A stretch of 64,000 bases of DNA from Zanthoxylum bungeanum (taxonomy: Eukaryota > Streptophyta > Magnoliopsida > Sapindales > Rutaceae), in assembly GCA_019454045.1 (NCBI GenBank), contig SKCR01006520.1:186001-250000 (forward strand). The letters run 5' to 3'. The translations under genes were made by a program, and so were the position numbers. Below the pieces are notes generated by a model that searched no databases, was not told where the DNA came from, and saw nothing but the letters and a program-made list of their open reading frames with translations. Shown here one piece after another: positions 19,197 to 32,000 of this stretch (positions are counted from its first letter, which is position 1; the number at the start of each line of letters is the position of its first letter).

Positions 19197-19844
19197 TTAG
19201 CCGCAGGTTGTATCTGTCAACTCTCTGAAGAAACCTCTCCAGTGCTTCAATATGCCCACTCTGGTCTCTGATTTCACCATCATGTCATCTACATACACCT
19301 CAATCTCTTTGTGCATCAAGTCGTGGAAAAGTGTAGTGGCCATCCGCTGATAAGTAGCCCCCGCATTCTTAAGCCCAAACGGCATAACCTTGTAGCAATA
19401 AGTACCCCACTCAGTAACAAATGCAGTCTTATTTTTGTCTTCTTCAGCCATGAGAACCTGATTGTAACCTGAAAATCCATCTGCAAACAAATACATAGCA
19501 GATAAAGACGCACTATCAACCAGAACATCTATATGCAGTAGAGGAAAATCATCCTTCGGACAAGCCTTGTTGAGATCTCTGTAGTCTACACACATTCTGA
19601 CCTTCCCGTCTTTCTTCGGCACCGGCACTATATTAGCCAACCACTCAGGATACTTTACTACTTCCAGGAACCCCATATCTATCTGTTTCTTAACTTCTTC
19701 TCTGACTTTCTCAGCCCATTCTGGTCTCATCCGTCGGAGTTTCTGTTTTACTGGCCTCATATTCAGATAAGTTGGTATTGTGTGTTGGGCATTTTTCTGT
19801 CTACCCGGGCATGTCCTCATAGGACCAAGCAAACACTTTGGCAT
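19197..19844 (-). pseudogene. pol: Gypsy-1 reverse transcriptase core
   Basis: 215 residues. WLANIVPVPKKDGKVRMC and VDYRDLNKACPKDDFPL mark the fingers, LFADGFSGYNQV near residue 128 carries the first catalytic Asp, FVTEWGTYCYKVMPFGLKNA follows, and VYVDDMMVKS near residue 183-192 holds the YVDD pair. The pattern is close to Tat/Ogre RT. The Met at 19844 is not a native start; upstream pol lies in another frame (19801-20058), overlapping by 44 bases. The frame leaves the RT sequence at about 19240 (..GILKHWRGF). Confidence 0.92.
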
Positions 19845-20555
19845 ATCTGACCAACACTTCTTCTAGTTTCTCCCTCTCTTCAGAGGTAACTTCACATGCA
19901 ATCAGAATTTCCTTGGGGTTCTCAAGCGTACCCAAGTTAAATGCAGTAGTTCTGGCTGAACTGATATCAAATATTCTTGATTCGTGCAGAGTAAATGGAA
20001 ATGACTCAGGCAAGTAAGCAAAAGAAATTTCTTTATTATTGGATAATGCGAAGTACATTCAAACAAATCAGGAAGGTAAATGTCTTCATCATCTATAGAC
20101 ACTTCTTCCTCTGCAATCAGGTCTTCCTCAGGCTTTTCATCCTCTCCCAGAGTCAGGCTCTCCAACTTCATCAATTCTTCTTCCCAATTCTCTGCTTCCA
20201 CAGCTTCTTTAGTCAGCGGTTTCTCTCCCAACAAATCCTGGAAGATCTCAAATCCAGGCACCACAATCCCATTAACTTCCACAGGTTCAGGCTCCCCTTG
20301 ATATCCTGAAGCTTTCACAAAACATTCCATCAGTTTCAGGCCCTTTTTCTTGACCTTTGGCTTTTCTTCATCAGATCTATACCCCAAACCTTTTCGAGTG
20401 GTCTGTCCTCTGAAATCTGGCAATTTTGAACCTTTACCCGGCTCAAACTTCATTTTCTCCATAATCCTAGCCACCCTAGGATCCACCCACTCCTCAAAAG
20501 TAGCTGACACCTGAAAACCTTGTGAAAGGTTGTACCTCCAAGGCAGCCACGGCAT
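19801..20555 (-). pseudogene. Gypsy-1 region between protease and RT
   Basis: Two overlapping minus-strand frames (19902-20555 and 19801-20058). The first has a basic segment with EKMKFEPGKGSKLPDFRGQ and RKGLGYR near residues 35-60, which resembles the glycine-rich patch seen at this place in Tat/Ogre polyproteins, then a Glu/Asp-rich stretch (about residues 135-170). The second reads through ILIACEVTSEEREKLEEVL to VFAWSYEDMPG, the usual lead-in to RT in this group. I give no function to the acidic stretch. Confidence 0.75.
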
Positions 20556-20781
20556 TATCTAACTCAGCCCGGATGGTAACAACTTCTCCCTCATACGGGA
20601 ACTTGATCATCTGATGCAAAGTGGAAGGCACGCCCCCAGTTTTGTGAAACCAAGGCCTTCCCAACAATAAGGCAAAAGTGGCTGGGATGTCCAGCACTGT
20701 GAACTCAACCTCATCTTCAATTGGCCCTACCTTGACCATAGCCACAAAAGTACCCTCAACTCCCCATTTTACTGTCATCAT
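20494..20781 (-). pseudogene. Gypsy-1 aspartic protease, C-terminal half
   Basis: 95 residues. EVEFTVLDIPATFALLLGRPWFH is the typical second half of the retroviral-type protease (hydrophobic-Leu-Gly-Arg-Pro-Trp), followed by GGVPSTLHQMIKFPYEGEV, which is conserved in Tat/Ogre elements. The active-site half lies in the neighbouring frame (20756-21421). Confidence 0.85.
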
Positions 20782-21421
20782 AAGCCTTAATAGTCATACT
20801 GGAGGGGTCCAAGTCTGTTGCTTTCATACCCAATCTTGCCATAATTTTCAACGGGCACACATAGATGGACGAACCGTCATCCACCATTACACATGAAGTT
20901 TTCTTGCCCCTCACTTCGGCCCTGATAAATAGAGGCCTATTATGATTTCTTCCCTCCGTCGGGAGTTCATCCTCAGAAAAAGATATCTGCAAAGCTTCTT
21001 TCTGAACCGACCCAACAAACATTGCAGGGTTGGCGTCTTCCGGTACCACAATCTTGCTCAAGGCCTCAACCATAGCCTGCCTATGCTCCCGAGATGCACA
21101 TAACAGTTCCCAGATACTCACTTGTGCTCTAGTCTTCCTCAATTGCCTCAACACTACATCCCCTTCAGTATTTTCTGCAGTCTCAACCACTTCTCTACCA
21201 TCTGTCAAAACTTCATTACCCTTTTCCGCCATATCATTGTAGAAGCGACCACTACGCGTCATTCCCCTTACTTCTTCCTCATCACTGCTAGAGAAATCAA
21301 GCCAAAAGTTTTTTTCCTGCTCAAACTCATCTTCACTAGTACTATCCCAGATTCCCAGGCAAAAGGCTTGAGGGTGAAAGGATTTCAGGACAAGGTCTTC
21401 TGGGAGGCCAGAATTGATCAT
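20756..21421 (-). pseudogene. Gypsy-1 Gag-protease junction and protease active site
   Basis: 221 residues. The N-terminal 100 or so are acidic linker (DFSSSDEEEVRGMTRSGRFY). RPLFIRAEVRGKKTSCVMVD leads into VDDGSSIYVCPL near residue 180; the Asp-Gly-Ser takes the place of the usual D(S/T)G active site and is the pattern of the Tat group. The frame leaves protease at about residue 218 and goes on in the frame at 20494-20781 after a one-base change near 20775. Confidence 0.82.
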
Positions 21422-21927
21422 ATAGGCTGGTGGTGGTACGGCGCGGTAATTGGGTAAGGGGTTTCTGTGTGTGTCAGGCTGTTCTGTTCTGGGGGTAAGG
21501 TATTTCTTGGAGTCTATCAGGTCTTGGATTTCATGGCGGAGTCGGGCACAATTGTCAGTGTCATGGCCCTTTTGTTGGTGAAAGTGACGGTAAAGGCTTA
21601 GGTTATAATGTGGTGGTAGGGGATTTGGGTAATGGTTTGGCTTCCAAGGTTTTTAAGAGCCCTTGCCTCTTCAATATCTCTAGCACCTTGGACAGGGGCC
21701 TTCCCAAGTTGGAAAATTGCCGGTTCCGGATAGCGGCAATCTCAGCAGAAACGGGCTTTGCTCCCGATGTTCCCCCAATGGGCCTCCTGTTCAACCATAG
21801 AATTTTCTATTCTCGGCCTCTTCTTCCTCAATATCCATGACAGTTTCCCTCAACTGCCGAAAGTCTGCAATCATGGAGGTCATCCTCCTCAACTTGCTGT
21901 AAATGGAGGGCTTGGTGCCCTTGATGA
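21422..21927 (-). pseudogene. gag: Gypsy-1 Gag C-terminal part with remnant zinc finger
   Basis: No single long frame. The minus strand reads KVLEILKRQGLLKTLEAKPLP (frame 21603-21794), then, in another frame near 21600-21540, HFHQQKGHDTDNCARLRHEI, the CxxHxxxGHxxxxC-type motif at the end of Tat/Ogre Gag with its first Cys replaced by Arg, then LIDSKKYLTPR and PPPAYMINSGLPED. At least one indel lies between the two parts. Confidence 0.78.
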
Positions 21928-22724
21928 TCATCTAATCTGATCCTTCTCCGAAGGCCTAGTCTGCATCTTCAATAACTGACCCCTCCACCGGTCCACATAC
22001 TCCTTAAAACTCTTCTCCGCTTTCTGCTTAACATTCTCTAGATCACGGAGTGACAGATCGATCTCTAGGTCAGTGACATACTGTTTTAGGAAGGCATCAG
22101 CCAACTCCCTCCAATCTTCCTTCACTTTCTTCTCCAAACTGTGGTACCACACCACATGAGCTCCTTCAAGCGACATTCCAAACATTTTCTGCACTTGGCG
22201 CTGAGATAAGCCAACTTAAATCATGACTAATACAAACTATCGGAGATGCACTCTTGGATCCCCATTCCCGTTAAACATAGCCATATCAGGCATCTTGAAC
22301 TGTGCCGGCAACTGTTCCTTGAAATTCAGTGTGTCATAATCTAGCAAATCATCATTCTTACCCCTCATCTTCTGCGGGTAACCGACTCACCCTGATCCAA
22401 AGTTTCTGTAACTGCCTGCCTGAGACCCAGATACTCTGCCTGCTGCATACTCTACCATATCATCCTCAAAAGCGGGGTATCATCCCCCAATCTGTTCGGA
22501 GATTCCTCTTGCCTCACATCCCCAGAATTAACGCCGGCGCGAGACCCAGCTATACCAGCCATAGCAGTAGTCAAAGCTTGCAACTGTTCAGTGATCTTGG
22601 CAAGACCGTTCTCTAACTGATCCATACGGGACACCTCATTATCGGATTCACTCATACTTGTTCTTTTAGTGAGTCTTGTCCCTTCTCTAACCCAAACGGT
22701 ATCTATGATGTCTTTTTGAGACAT
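21928..22724 (-). pseudogene. gag: Gypsy-1 gag
   Basis: The likely start is the ATG at 22724 (MSQKDIIDTVWVRE); the open frame runs upstream to 22811 but that part is leader. The N-terminal segment RMDQLENGLAKITEQLQALT looks like a short coiled coil. Past a frame break near 22450, MPDMAMFNGNGDPRVHLR is the start of the Gag core, followed by a stop, and the core goes on in the frame 21928-22194: GAHVVWYHSLE, DWRELADAFLKQY and KSFKEYVDRWRGQ, typical of Tat/Ogre Gag. Gag would form the particle. Confidence 0.82.
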
Positions 22725-23780
22725 AGATGATGTTAACATGATATATGTATGTATGAGGTGCACGAGATGCATGTACCATATATAACATATTAAATCAATT
22801 AAAATTTTCAAACAAATCGGCCGTTACCATTTTAGAATCTTTCGGGCTAATTGTCACAGGAGTTGTGGACCAGTTAAATGGCCCAACGAGTTCACATCTT
22901 ATGAAAAGGAGCCCAACTAAGTCCAAATGGTAATGTTCCGAACACAAGCACAAAGTGGCCCATCAACACTTAGACGCCTTTGGCCCAATAGTCATGAAAT
23001 ACGTTATTGTCCCAGTTTAAATTGCCTAACAAGCCCATATCCCATGAAAAATGGTCCAAATGGATCCAAACGATGATGTTCCCAAACACAAGCATAAAAG
23101 AAAGATGATGCAAACATAACGTAATTATTTTTACATAATGGCCCATCAACATTTCAGAAGCTTCGGGCCTAATAGTCATAAGGTACAAACTCGCCCCAGT
23201 TTAAATGGCCCAGCAAGTCCGCATTTCTGACAATAGTCCAACTGCATCCAAATGAGGATGGTCCATAAGCATATATTCAAGGAAATAATTGTTACTTTAG
23301 CCAACCCGGTCTATGGGTGGGTTAGCAAGAGTATAGGCAAAGGCTCTCACCGGCGAAGGATGGCCCACAACTAGGTCTCCCCACTCAAGGGTTTGAGCAA
23401 CCAAGTGAGCGCACCCTTTTTTATACACTAAGGTACGTACCAATGAGCTATGGTGTGTGACGGACTGTCAAATGGATTTCCCAGAGGGAAGGTGGAGCGA
23501 GGCTCACTTAAATACCCAAGCCTCTTAGGCTCTTATCGCTTGGTGTCAGGAATAAACAACGAGTCCTCCAAATTAGTCCATCACAATAGGCTACGAGTAG
23601 ATGGCTATCTAGGTACCTTCACAGCTTTTCCTTCTAGAAAGGTAGTGAATGAAGGAAGACACCAAACCATTACCTAGCCTCAAAATGCCTTTGATTAACC
23701 CTCACTTTATCCACTATAGACAAGGTCAATTAAAACATAGATCCAAACATCACAAGACAATATTTCGGGGCCGATTTTTT
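22725..23780 (-). other. Gypsy-1 leader with tandem repeats
   Basis: Non-coding. Three diverged repeats, each with CAGTT(T)AAATGGCC-type text, a GATG(A)TTCC-CAAACACAAGCA segment and TGGCCCATCAACA, are placed near 22870, 23013 and 23207. Nearer the primer site are a CTAGGTCTCCCCACTCAAGGG segment and an AAGGTACGTACCAATGAG segment. Both recur, inverted, in the Gypsy-2 leader (55905-55990), so the two families share this leader. Confidence 0.82.
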
Positions 23781-23798
23781 CCCCCAGTGGAGTCGCCA
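23781..23798 (-). other. Primer binding site, Gypsy-1
   Basis: On the minus strand TGGCGACTCCACTGGGGG, two bases from the LTR end. Gypsy-2 has the same site with one or two changes (55490-55507). It is not an initiator-Met site. I do not name the tRNA with confidence. Confidence 0.78.
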
Positions 23799-23800
23799 GC

Positions 23801-24503
23801 TGTAGGAACATAGAAACTGGGCAACGCATGCTGTCCCGGGCTCGCGGCCTGTTCGGGAGTACGGAGTAGCCACGGGGGACTAAACCAGAGAATAATGGAG
23901 TCGCCACCCGGTGTGAACCGGGAAAATGAGATTTAAGGCTGCACTCACCCCTCGCAAGGGAAGACCTCAAACCGTTGGGTTCGGAATGGTCCCTTACTTA
24001 TGCCACTTGTAATGAAAGGATTTATGTAATAATTTAATCAGGCTTAAGTAGCACTTATTTCCAAGAGTATCATGCTTCTAAATTCATATGTACAAAATAA
24101 AACTTACACCTAAGTTTACATATATTTCACATCTAAGATTGCATGCTTGAAAGTACATCAAAGGAGCGACAAACATACAACTTCACTGGCATATTATATT
24201 CAAGAAAACACAAGCACACATACTAACCACACAAGCACATGTGAGCACCTTCTCAAGTGGTACGTGGAATTGTATCCAAGTACAGACCATACTACTACCG
24301 TCCTTCAGAATCGGCTACGGAATTTATGTCTGGGTTTCCATCCGATATACCACAAGAAATAATACTCAAATGTTATCATGACATAGGTATATGAATCGTA
24401 ATACATTAAACACATTGTATTCATACATGTAGGGATAGCTACTAGGAAAACTATGTATGAAATCTGATGAAAAGGACTCAGTTCAGTGGGTGCGCGTTCG
24501 CGT
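23801..24503 (-). repeat. Gypsy-1 5' LTR, inner piece
   Basis: TGTAGGAACATAG onward matches 12598-13300 of the left LTR. It breaks off in GTGCGCGTTCGCGT where Copia-3 inserted and goes on at 34287. The last five bases (24499-24503, CGCGT) are the left target copy of Copia-3. Confidence 0.92.
24499..24503. other. Target-site duplication (left) of Copia-3
   Basis: CGCGT before TGTTGGATAA; the right copy at 34287-34291 is CGCAT. The uninterrupted LTR at 13300 reads TTCGCGTAGCG, so CGCGT is original and the right copy has one later change. Confidence 0.85.
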
Positions 24504-26395
24504 TGTTGGATAATATGACCCATATATCGTCACTATTTGTACAGATCACGGTGTTGTACAAATTAACTATGTGACAAGGAAATTGCACTCTCATCATTTG
24601 TGATTAGATCACCATAGATATATAAATGAAGATAGGTCCCTATGATTAGTTCCTGGACTGAGAATGATATGAGACAGTATCAGTCCCCGAAGGATTAATC
24701 ATTAAATATCCCTAGCCGGAGTATTATCGAGACTGGACATCGATAATGCAGAATAGGCTAGTATTGCACTTGTGTGCGTTGTGAGGGCACAACGGCATAG
24801 TTCTCATATATAGAAGTATTGGATACTTATGCAAGTGCGATAGGAGGTTGTGTTTCACCGATGGTACGGGAAACAGCTTCGCTCTGGATAGACCCCTCGG
24901 AATCCCATTGGTATTATGACTATGTGTCTATGGGAGGCCGAAATCAGGGTAGGTGTGTATGGTCTTAACCTGAGACTTACATCGCTAATACTTGCGACAA
25001 TCGGTAGACTTTGGTCTTGGTGGTACAGGGCTTTAACCGGGTCTGCGTACACCACTACTGGGTTTATCAGAGAGTCATAGTGTATTGGGTGTGATGTCAA
25101 AGCGGAAGTATCACTTCAGTCATATTGGAGATGATGTCACGCAGGATACGGTACTAGTGCTCTTAAGTGTTGCGCAACCATCGGGATGTTATGACTAGGT
25201 CATGCATATCCGATTATAGAGACTAGTTACCAGACATCCGACATGTGCTTCGGACGGGGCAGACACTTATCCAGCCCCAGCCCTAGCACGTGACTATCCG
25301 ATACTGGGCCGATATACACAATACTACGGTATACTACGCTTGATACAGATCTATATATTCCTGTAAGAATATTCTGAGAATTGGGTAGGCATGGCGCTTT
25401 GCTAGAAGCCAACCTTGTCTTGTAAATCGGTATAAACGTAGTACGATGTGCTTACGTGTTCGGATAGTCCGACGACCATATTTACTGCCAACATATCCGG
25501 AGATCTTATGGGTCGCTTCCTAAAGATTCACCGATGACGTATGACTCGCACTTTAATTAATCTGGGATTAATTGGAAGAGAGAGAAAATTAATCTGGGAT
25601 TAATTGCGGAGATATTTTATCTGGGATAAAATATTAATAAAAGAGAGAGAACGATTAATTTGGAATTAATCGATAAAATAATATATTTGATATATTATTA
25701 GAAATTGGATTTCGACGCGGAATTAAAATTAGATTTTGATTCGGGCGAACGAATTAATTTAGAATTAATTCATTAGCGACGTAAATAGTGAATTCGCTAG
25801 GCGTAATCATTTAATTACGACGCGACGAAAATTCGTTAATTTGGAATTAGCGAACCCGAGCCCGAGAGTGATTGCGAGCGCATTCGCATTTCGAAATCGA
25901 GCGCGGCACGCAAGTCACATCAAGCGTCAAATCGTTAGTCACATCATGCGTCAAATCATTTGTCACTTTGAGTGATGTGACTTGACAACATGTCACTTTA
26001 TTAAAGTGATGTGATGTGACTTAAAGTAAAAGTAGAAGTGATATGGTTGTTGGAAAAAGCATTAATAAACTTTTACTTTTTGACTTTTGGTATTTTGGAA
26101 AATTGAAAAGTTGTGTATATGGTTATTTTATTTTGGAAAATATATAAACCAAAATTACATTTTTCTTTACATTATTACTCTCTCTCTCATTTTACGGTTT
26201 CAAGGTGAAACCATTTTCCCTCTCTTTTCTCTCTTCTCCCTCTCACGGCTCACTGCCGATTTCTTCTAAAATATTTGGTATGACCGAATGAAGAAGAGAA
26301 GCAAGGAAGATGAAGAAGTGCTAGCACACCTTGGGTTATACATAGGTGATAGGGAAACGAATTTGTGATCCTTGGGACTTGATTGAAACTCAACA
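24504..26395 (+). repeat. Copia-3 5' LTR
   Basis: 1892 bp, same length as the 3' LTR. Order as in Copia-2 LTRs: start, hairpin run (25550-25860), an inverted and direct repeat zone with AAGTGATGTGA (25915-26030), CT-rich stretch (26170-26250), end. It lacks the TATAAAAGG of the Copia-2 family. Confidence 0.93.
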
Positions 26396-26396
26396 A

Positions 26397-26410
26397 TGGT
26401 ATCTTGAGCT
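26397..26410 (+). other. Primer binding site, Copia-3
   Basis: TGGTATCTTGAGCT one base after the LTR end: the first seven bases match the initiator-Met site, the rest has a two-base disturbance compared with TGGTATCAGAGC. Confidence 0.7.
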
Positions 26411-29085
26411 ATGGTTGCATAAAACGAATTAGGGTTCTTGAGCAAAATTTGGGGCTTTTTGATTTAAGCATGATTTTGACAAATTGTTTGTTTAAGAATG
26501 CTTGTATATGAATTAATTAGAGTTATATGTAATCAATTTGATGAAAAATTAATGGATTGATTTTCCCCGATTTGCTTAATGTTGGCCAAAACTTTAATTT
26601 GGGTAAACTCAATTTGAGCATCAAATGATTAAATTGTTTAGTATAGTATGCTTGAATGAGGTTGAATTGATGTTGTGCATAATCAATTTCATGAAATTTG
26701 GTTGGATCCATTTTTCCCTAAATTTTGGGCATGACAAATTTGGGTAAACTTGATTTTGAGCATGTTTAATGAAATTGGATGATTTAGAATGCTTAAATGT
26801 TGTTTAATTGATGATTGATTAGATCGATTTGATGAAAAGTGTTTGGAACAATTTTTCCCCAATTTGCTTGTGATGGCCGAATTTGGCAAGTTCCCTATTG
26901 TCTTGGTTTTTTTGATTTATTTGTTCATTGGATGACTTGCAAATCATTTGGGGATGTTGAATTTATGTTTGATTGGGTTCAATTGGATTGAATTTGATTT
27001 GGGCATTTTTTTCCCCTTATGGCCGAGACTTTCACATGTATAAATTGGGTTTGATTTTGATTTAATTATGTTGGACATGATTAATTGATGTTAAGCATGA
27101 TTAATTGGACAAATTTCGTGTTTTGGAAACTTTGATTTGGGTAATTAATAATGCTATACACTTTAGGTAATTTAATTGAAAATTTGGAATTTTGAAATTA
27201 AATTATTGGGCTTAAAATTGGATTTGGGCTTTTTAAGTTGTTTTGGGTTTATTGGACTTTGTTGTACAAAGTTGGTTAGGCCAAAATTGGTTGGATCCAA
27301 TTAGGCCCAAAACCGCTTCCAAAAGGCCCAAATGCGACTAATGAACCTTTAACGTTTAATTGGGCCTAATGGGCCTAAATTAATTTATGGGCTTATGGGG
27401 TAACTCCCGGATTGGACTTTGGTTGCGGGTTTGACCCGAGTTGACCAAAAGTCCACGCCTCAAGAAATTAATTAAAAGCCCATTGGACTTTAATTAAATA
27501 ATATTGGATATTAATCGGGCTTTGAGACCCGTAACGATTAAATTTGGAATTAAGTCGTAAAGGTTTATTTTATAAAGTGTAATATTTAATTTGGAATTAA
27601 ATAAGAATTAGAATTAAATGCGTATTAAATTGGATTTAAATATGTAATTTAATTTAATGCGTAGAAATCATATTTTGAGTACGTGTTCGCAATACGAGTT
27701 TGACTCGAACAAAATCAAATCTTTGTTTGAACATTGGATGATCACTAATTATCAGATTAATTAATTTGATTGATTGATTGATAACATGCTTGTATGAATA
27801 CATGGTTGTGATGTTTGAATAATGTATATCGGATGGATATTAGTCGGGTGGGGCAATTTTAGAAATTGTTGTAATAAATTTGATTTATTAATTGGACCTG
27901 CGTGTCCAGCCTTATCTCCTATTTCTTTGTATTCTCTTCTCACCTATTCCCCTCTATGTATATGAGGTTTCTTTTGAAGTCTAGTGTAACGGGTAGAAGA
28001 AATATTTGTGCTAGGGGAGAGAGAGAAAGTGAGAGATTTGATTTAGGATCAATGTAAAATATCTATCTGCATATCATTATTATTTTATATCATATGCGCT
28101 TTATTATGTCTTTAGAATGCATGTTTAAGGGTGTATGATGATGAGACCTTAACAAAGATAATTAAAATTGGTAGCCAATTTGCACGCGAAAAACCCTCGT
28201 TAAATATCAAGCGTTTATTTTCCTTCCATTGAGTGATTCTTACTCAAGATCCGAGATTGGCAGGGGTTGTTGGCCAAAGTCAAGCCCTTGTCCGTCAAAG
28301 ATGTGTTTTAATCACGAGGCTTTGTTCCATATCGGTGTCGTGTCCAAGTTGTGGTTTGTTGGCCAAAGTCAAGACCACTTCTTGTCCATTGACATTGATT
28401 ACGAAGCTTCCATGTCAATGGGTCCGCGCTTGACTGGGATCACTAGGTTTGTTGTGCCAAAGCCAAGGCCTAGTTGATTCAGAGGAAAAAGGTTAGGGTA
28501 TACATTCGATGTATAGGCATATATAAGATATATGTTGGGACTTGGATGTCCACCTACTGGATCTAGGAGTTGGATGAGATCCGATTGATCTTCGAGATCT
28601 ACCTAGTTAATTATCATACAATTTGTTGGCCAAAGTCAAGATTGTGTGATATTTAACGGGATCCTAGCCCACTAGGAAACACGGTTCCGAAGTACTCGAC
28701 AGAGGGTTAGAGGCTCGATGAAAAATAGTGGGAGGCAAGAATTGAATTTGCAATATTCGTTCAATTACTCGCCATACGCGCTCATTTAAATTATTTCGTC
28801 ATTAGATTAAATGTTAGTTGGACTAATATTTAAATTTTTGTTTTAATAAACAGTTGGACTGTATTATACTTGATTATATATATTGGATTATATTAATCAA
28901 TATATTTGAATTAATTAATTTCAGTTACAGTTGATTTTATAATTGGATTATAGTAATCAATGTAATTGAGGTTAATTAATTTGGATTATATTTCTTATAT
29001 AGTTGGACTATTATAATCATTATAATATATATAGTACCACTAATCATTGATTAAATAGTTGGACTATGTAATCAAGATAAAATTG
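26411..29085 (+). other. Copia-3 leader, non-coding
   Basis: No gene. It contains diverged tandem repeats with ATGAAA and TTTTTCCCC landmarks (26455-26890), hairpins such as TATTTAATTTGGAATTAAATA near 27583, the CTTTGTATTCTCTTCTCACC landmark near 27924, CCAAAG(T/C)CA motifs at 28274, 28363, 28457 and 28630, and a hairpin-rich block of AGTTGGACT / AATTGGATT type (28815-29075) just before the gag remnant. This last block is much longer than in Copia-2. Confidence 0.82.
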
Positions 29086-32000
29086 AAAAGTTGGACATTT
29101 AAAATATAATATGGGATTAAAATATTTTAAATAATTTAATTTTCAAATTGGGAATAAATAATAGGTTACTTTATTTGAAAATAACTTATTATACCTTAAG
29201 CCCAAAATTAAGCAAATAAGTAGAGCATAAAATCTTTGGAAGATTTATGTGATGATGACTTTAATGCTTAATTTAATATACTTGTCATAAATCTAATTTT
29301 AGATTTAAGAAGTATTAAAATTGCAATTTATAATTCTTGGAGAATTAATTGACTATTCTATAGGAGATAAAGTCAAAGTTTGCAATTGGGCATGTAGCAC
29401 GAGGTGCACATCATTTCGATATTCTAAAAACCCAATGCTTGGCCTAAGGTTTCTGAAATATTGAAAAGGATAATAGACATATCCCAAAGTGACTACCATT
29501 TGGATATGGCAGACACGAAGGAATTAAAGAAAGGGCAAGACTCTTACTTTGAAAATGTTTGTCTTAGTTATGTTCACAGCTAGTATTGAAATTAGATTTT
29601 AAATACTTAGTGTGGTACATAAAATATATGTATTGATGTTCAGAATCTGCTTTGAGCAGGATACTGATTTCAAGCTGAGATTGCTCTGCGAATCGGAAAC
29701 GGGACGAAAGTCGCTGTTTCGACCGTAGATACCTAAGTTTAGGAACTACCCTTGGGTGTGTACTTAAATTAGGAACTGTTATAATGTAACTAGTTTGACT
29801 AGAGACATTATCTCTATATCAGTGTTTAATCCATTATGGATTAAACCTTTATATTCTAGAACACTAAGTGTTTCATTATATAAAGATGATACTGAGATAA
29901 ACACATTAGATGTGAATAACAGAATTTATATTTTGAATATATTAAAATCTCAAACATATAAAATGACAAATAAATAGCTCAAATTGATTTGATCAATAGA
30001 GACTTATTTGTGGCATTGTTGTCTGGGACACATTATACAAGACTCGTATATTCACACTTTTGAAGAGTGTGGGTACTATGACTGATTTGACTATTCAAAT
30101 AAAGTCTACGAATCTAGTTGATTAGGTAAAGTACCTAAAACACTGTTTACTTGGTAATAGTGTAAGTGCCACCGATCTGTTAGCCTATTCATGGTGAAGT
30201 TAGTGGGCCCATATCTAGCTAGGCTAGATGTGAACATGAATATTTCGTGACCTAAAACGGATGTGGCATCACGTTATGGTTATGTGTTTCTTTTGAAGAA
30301 CACAAATCGGAAACTTTTAGAGTTTCGACAAGAAATAGACAAACAGATCGGCTATAGTATTATGCCGCAACGGTAAGACCGTATTGGAAAATACTTAAGC
30401 AGTAAGTTTCATATGTACTTGAAAGAGTATAGTATTCTTTCAAATGAGGACTCCTCCCGGAACACGTCAAAGTGACGTGATGTGTGTCCGAACGGATTAA
30501 CCGAATCATGTTAGACATGATAAGATAATCAGAGTCGCTCTGAGCTACCATTTCCTTCAACGGATAAGTTTTAACAGTGCAATAACTTATTTAGAATAAG
30601 GTTCCATATAAATCTGTTTGACAGATGTCATATAGGATATGAACAGGGAAGAAACGAGGTTTCTCATTCCTGATAATTGGGTATGCCAGGCATAACGTTT
30701 GGATGATACCAAACTAAGGACCAAAATTGGATAAGTGCCAATATAGGTTATCCTAAGGGAAAACCATAAGTATAGTACTTGTAAATCTCACATGAGAACA
30801 ATGTGATTGTTGCTCACCATGCGGTTTTTCCTGAGAGGAATACCGATATGCAGTGGTCAGTGGGAGGATAGTGATACTCGATGAAAATCGGAGTAATACT
30901 GTTCAAGGCACGAAGTCCTTAATGGAACACAAATAGTTCATCTATGATGAATCTATACCATTAATCTTCAAATACAAAAGAACTCGTAGATCGGATAGAG
31001 TCAGAAAACAACCTAGGGTATGGGTTTCTGATCTCACCTCATAAAGATGTCAATCTAATGAAGGTATACCAACCGACTACGTTTTGAGGAAGTGATACAA
31101 GATATCGACTCCCTATTATGGCAAAGTGCCATGAGTCCAAAATGGATTCCATGTATATCAACAGTTTTGGATACTAGTTGATGTACCATAAGGCATTGTG
31201 CCTATGGTACTTATAAAGTCTTCAAGGAAGACATACATGGAAGGCAACATACCAATATACTAAGCTAGGCTTGTAAAGAAAAGGTAGAGTTATCAACATT
31301 GTGTGATTACAACGAAACCTTTTACCTGTTGCCATGGTAAATCCATTTTGAAGATGCTTGTTGATAACTGCGTATTTCATTTATGAAATGTGTCAGTTAT
31401 AGATCAAAATCGCTTTCCTGAAAAGGAAACCTTTTGGAGGAATGTTTAACATTCTGACGATTTTGTATAACCAACAAACGAGGTTTGCGGGTTATTCAAT
31501 CCATGTTTGGATTAATGCAAGCATAAGGTTCTTGGAACTGTCGTTTTGAAATAATCATAATGGTTTATGATTTGACTCAAAACGAAATAATTCTTGTGTA
31601 TATAAGGAGGTTAGTGGGAGAGGCACTGACAATGAAATTCCCATAAAACAATCGGTGAAAGCTTGGCTTTCATAAGAAATTCTCCGTAGAATTCTGGGGA
31701 GTGACAACCTTTATTCAAGGAATAAAGATCTACTAGCTAGATAGATTTGGAGTTGTTAACACTCTCTGAGAAATTGTACATTTAAAATGTACTTGTATTG
31801 GTGTCTCATACGCTTTGAGCATATGGAGTCACAATCGGGTCAATCCAAGTGATAGTCACTGGATTGAAGATTAAGAACATCTGTTAGTATCTAAGAGAAC
31901 TAAAGATGTTGTCTTAAACTATCGAGATGGAGAACTTGAAGTGACTGGATCACTGCTTGCAAGTTTCCAAACCGGTAAATACTGCGGTACTATAAAGTTT

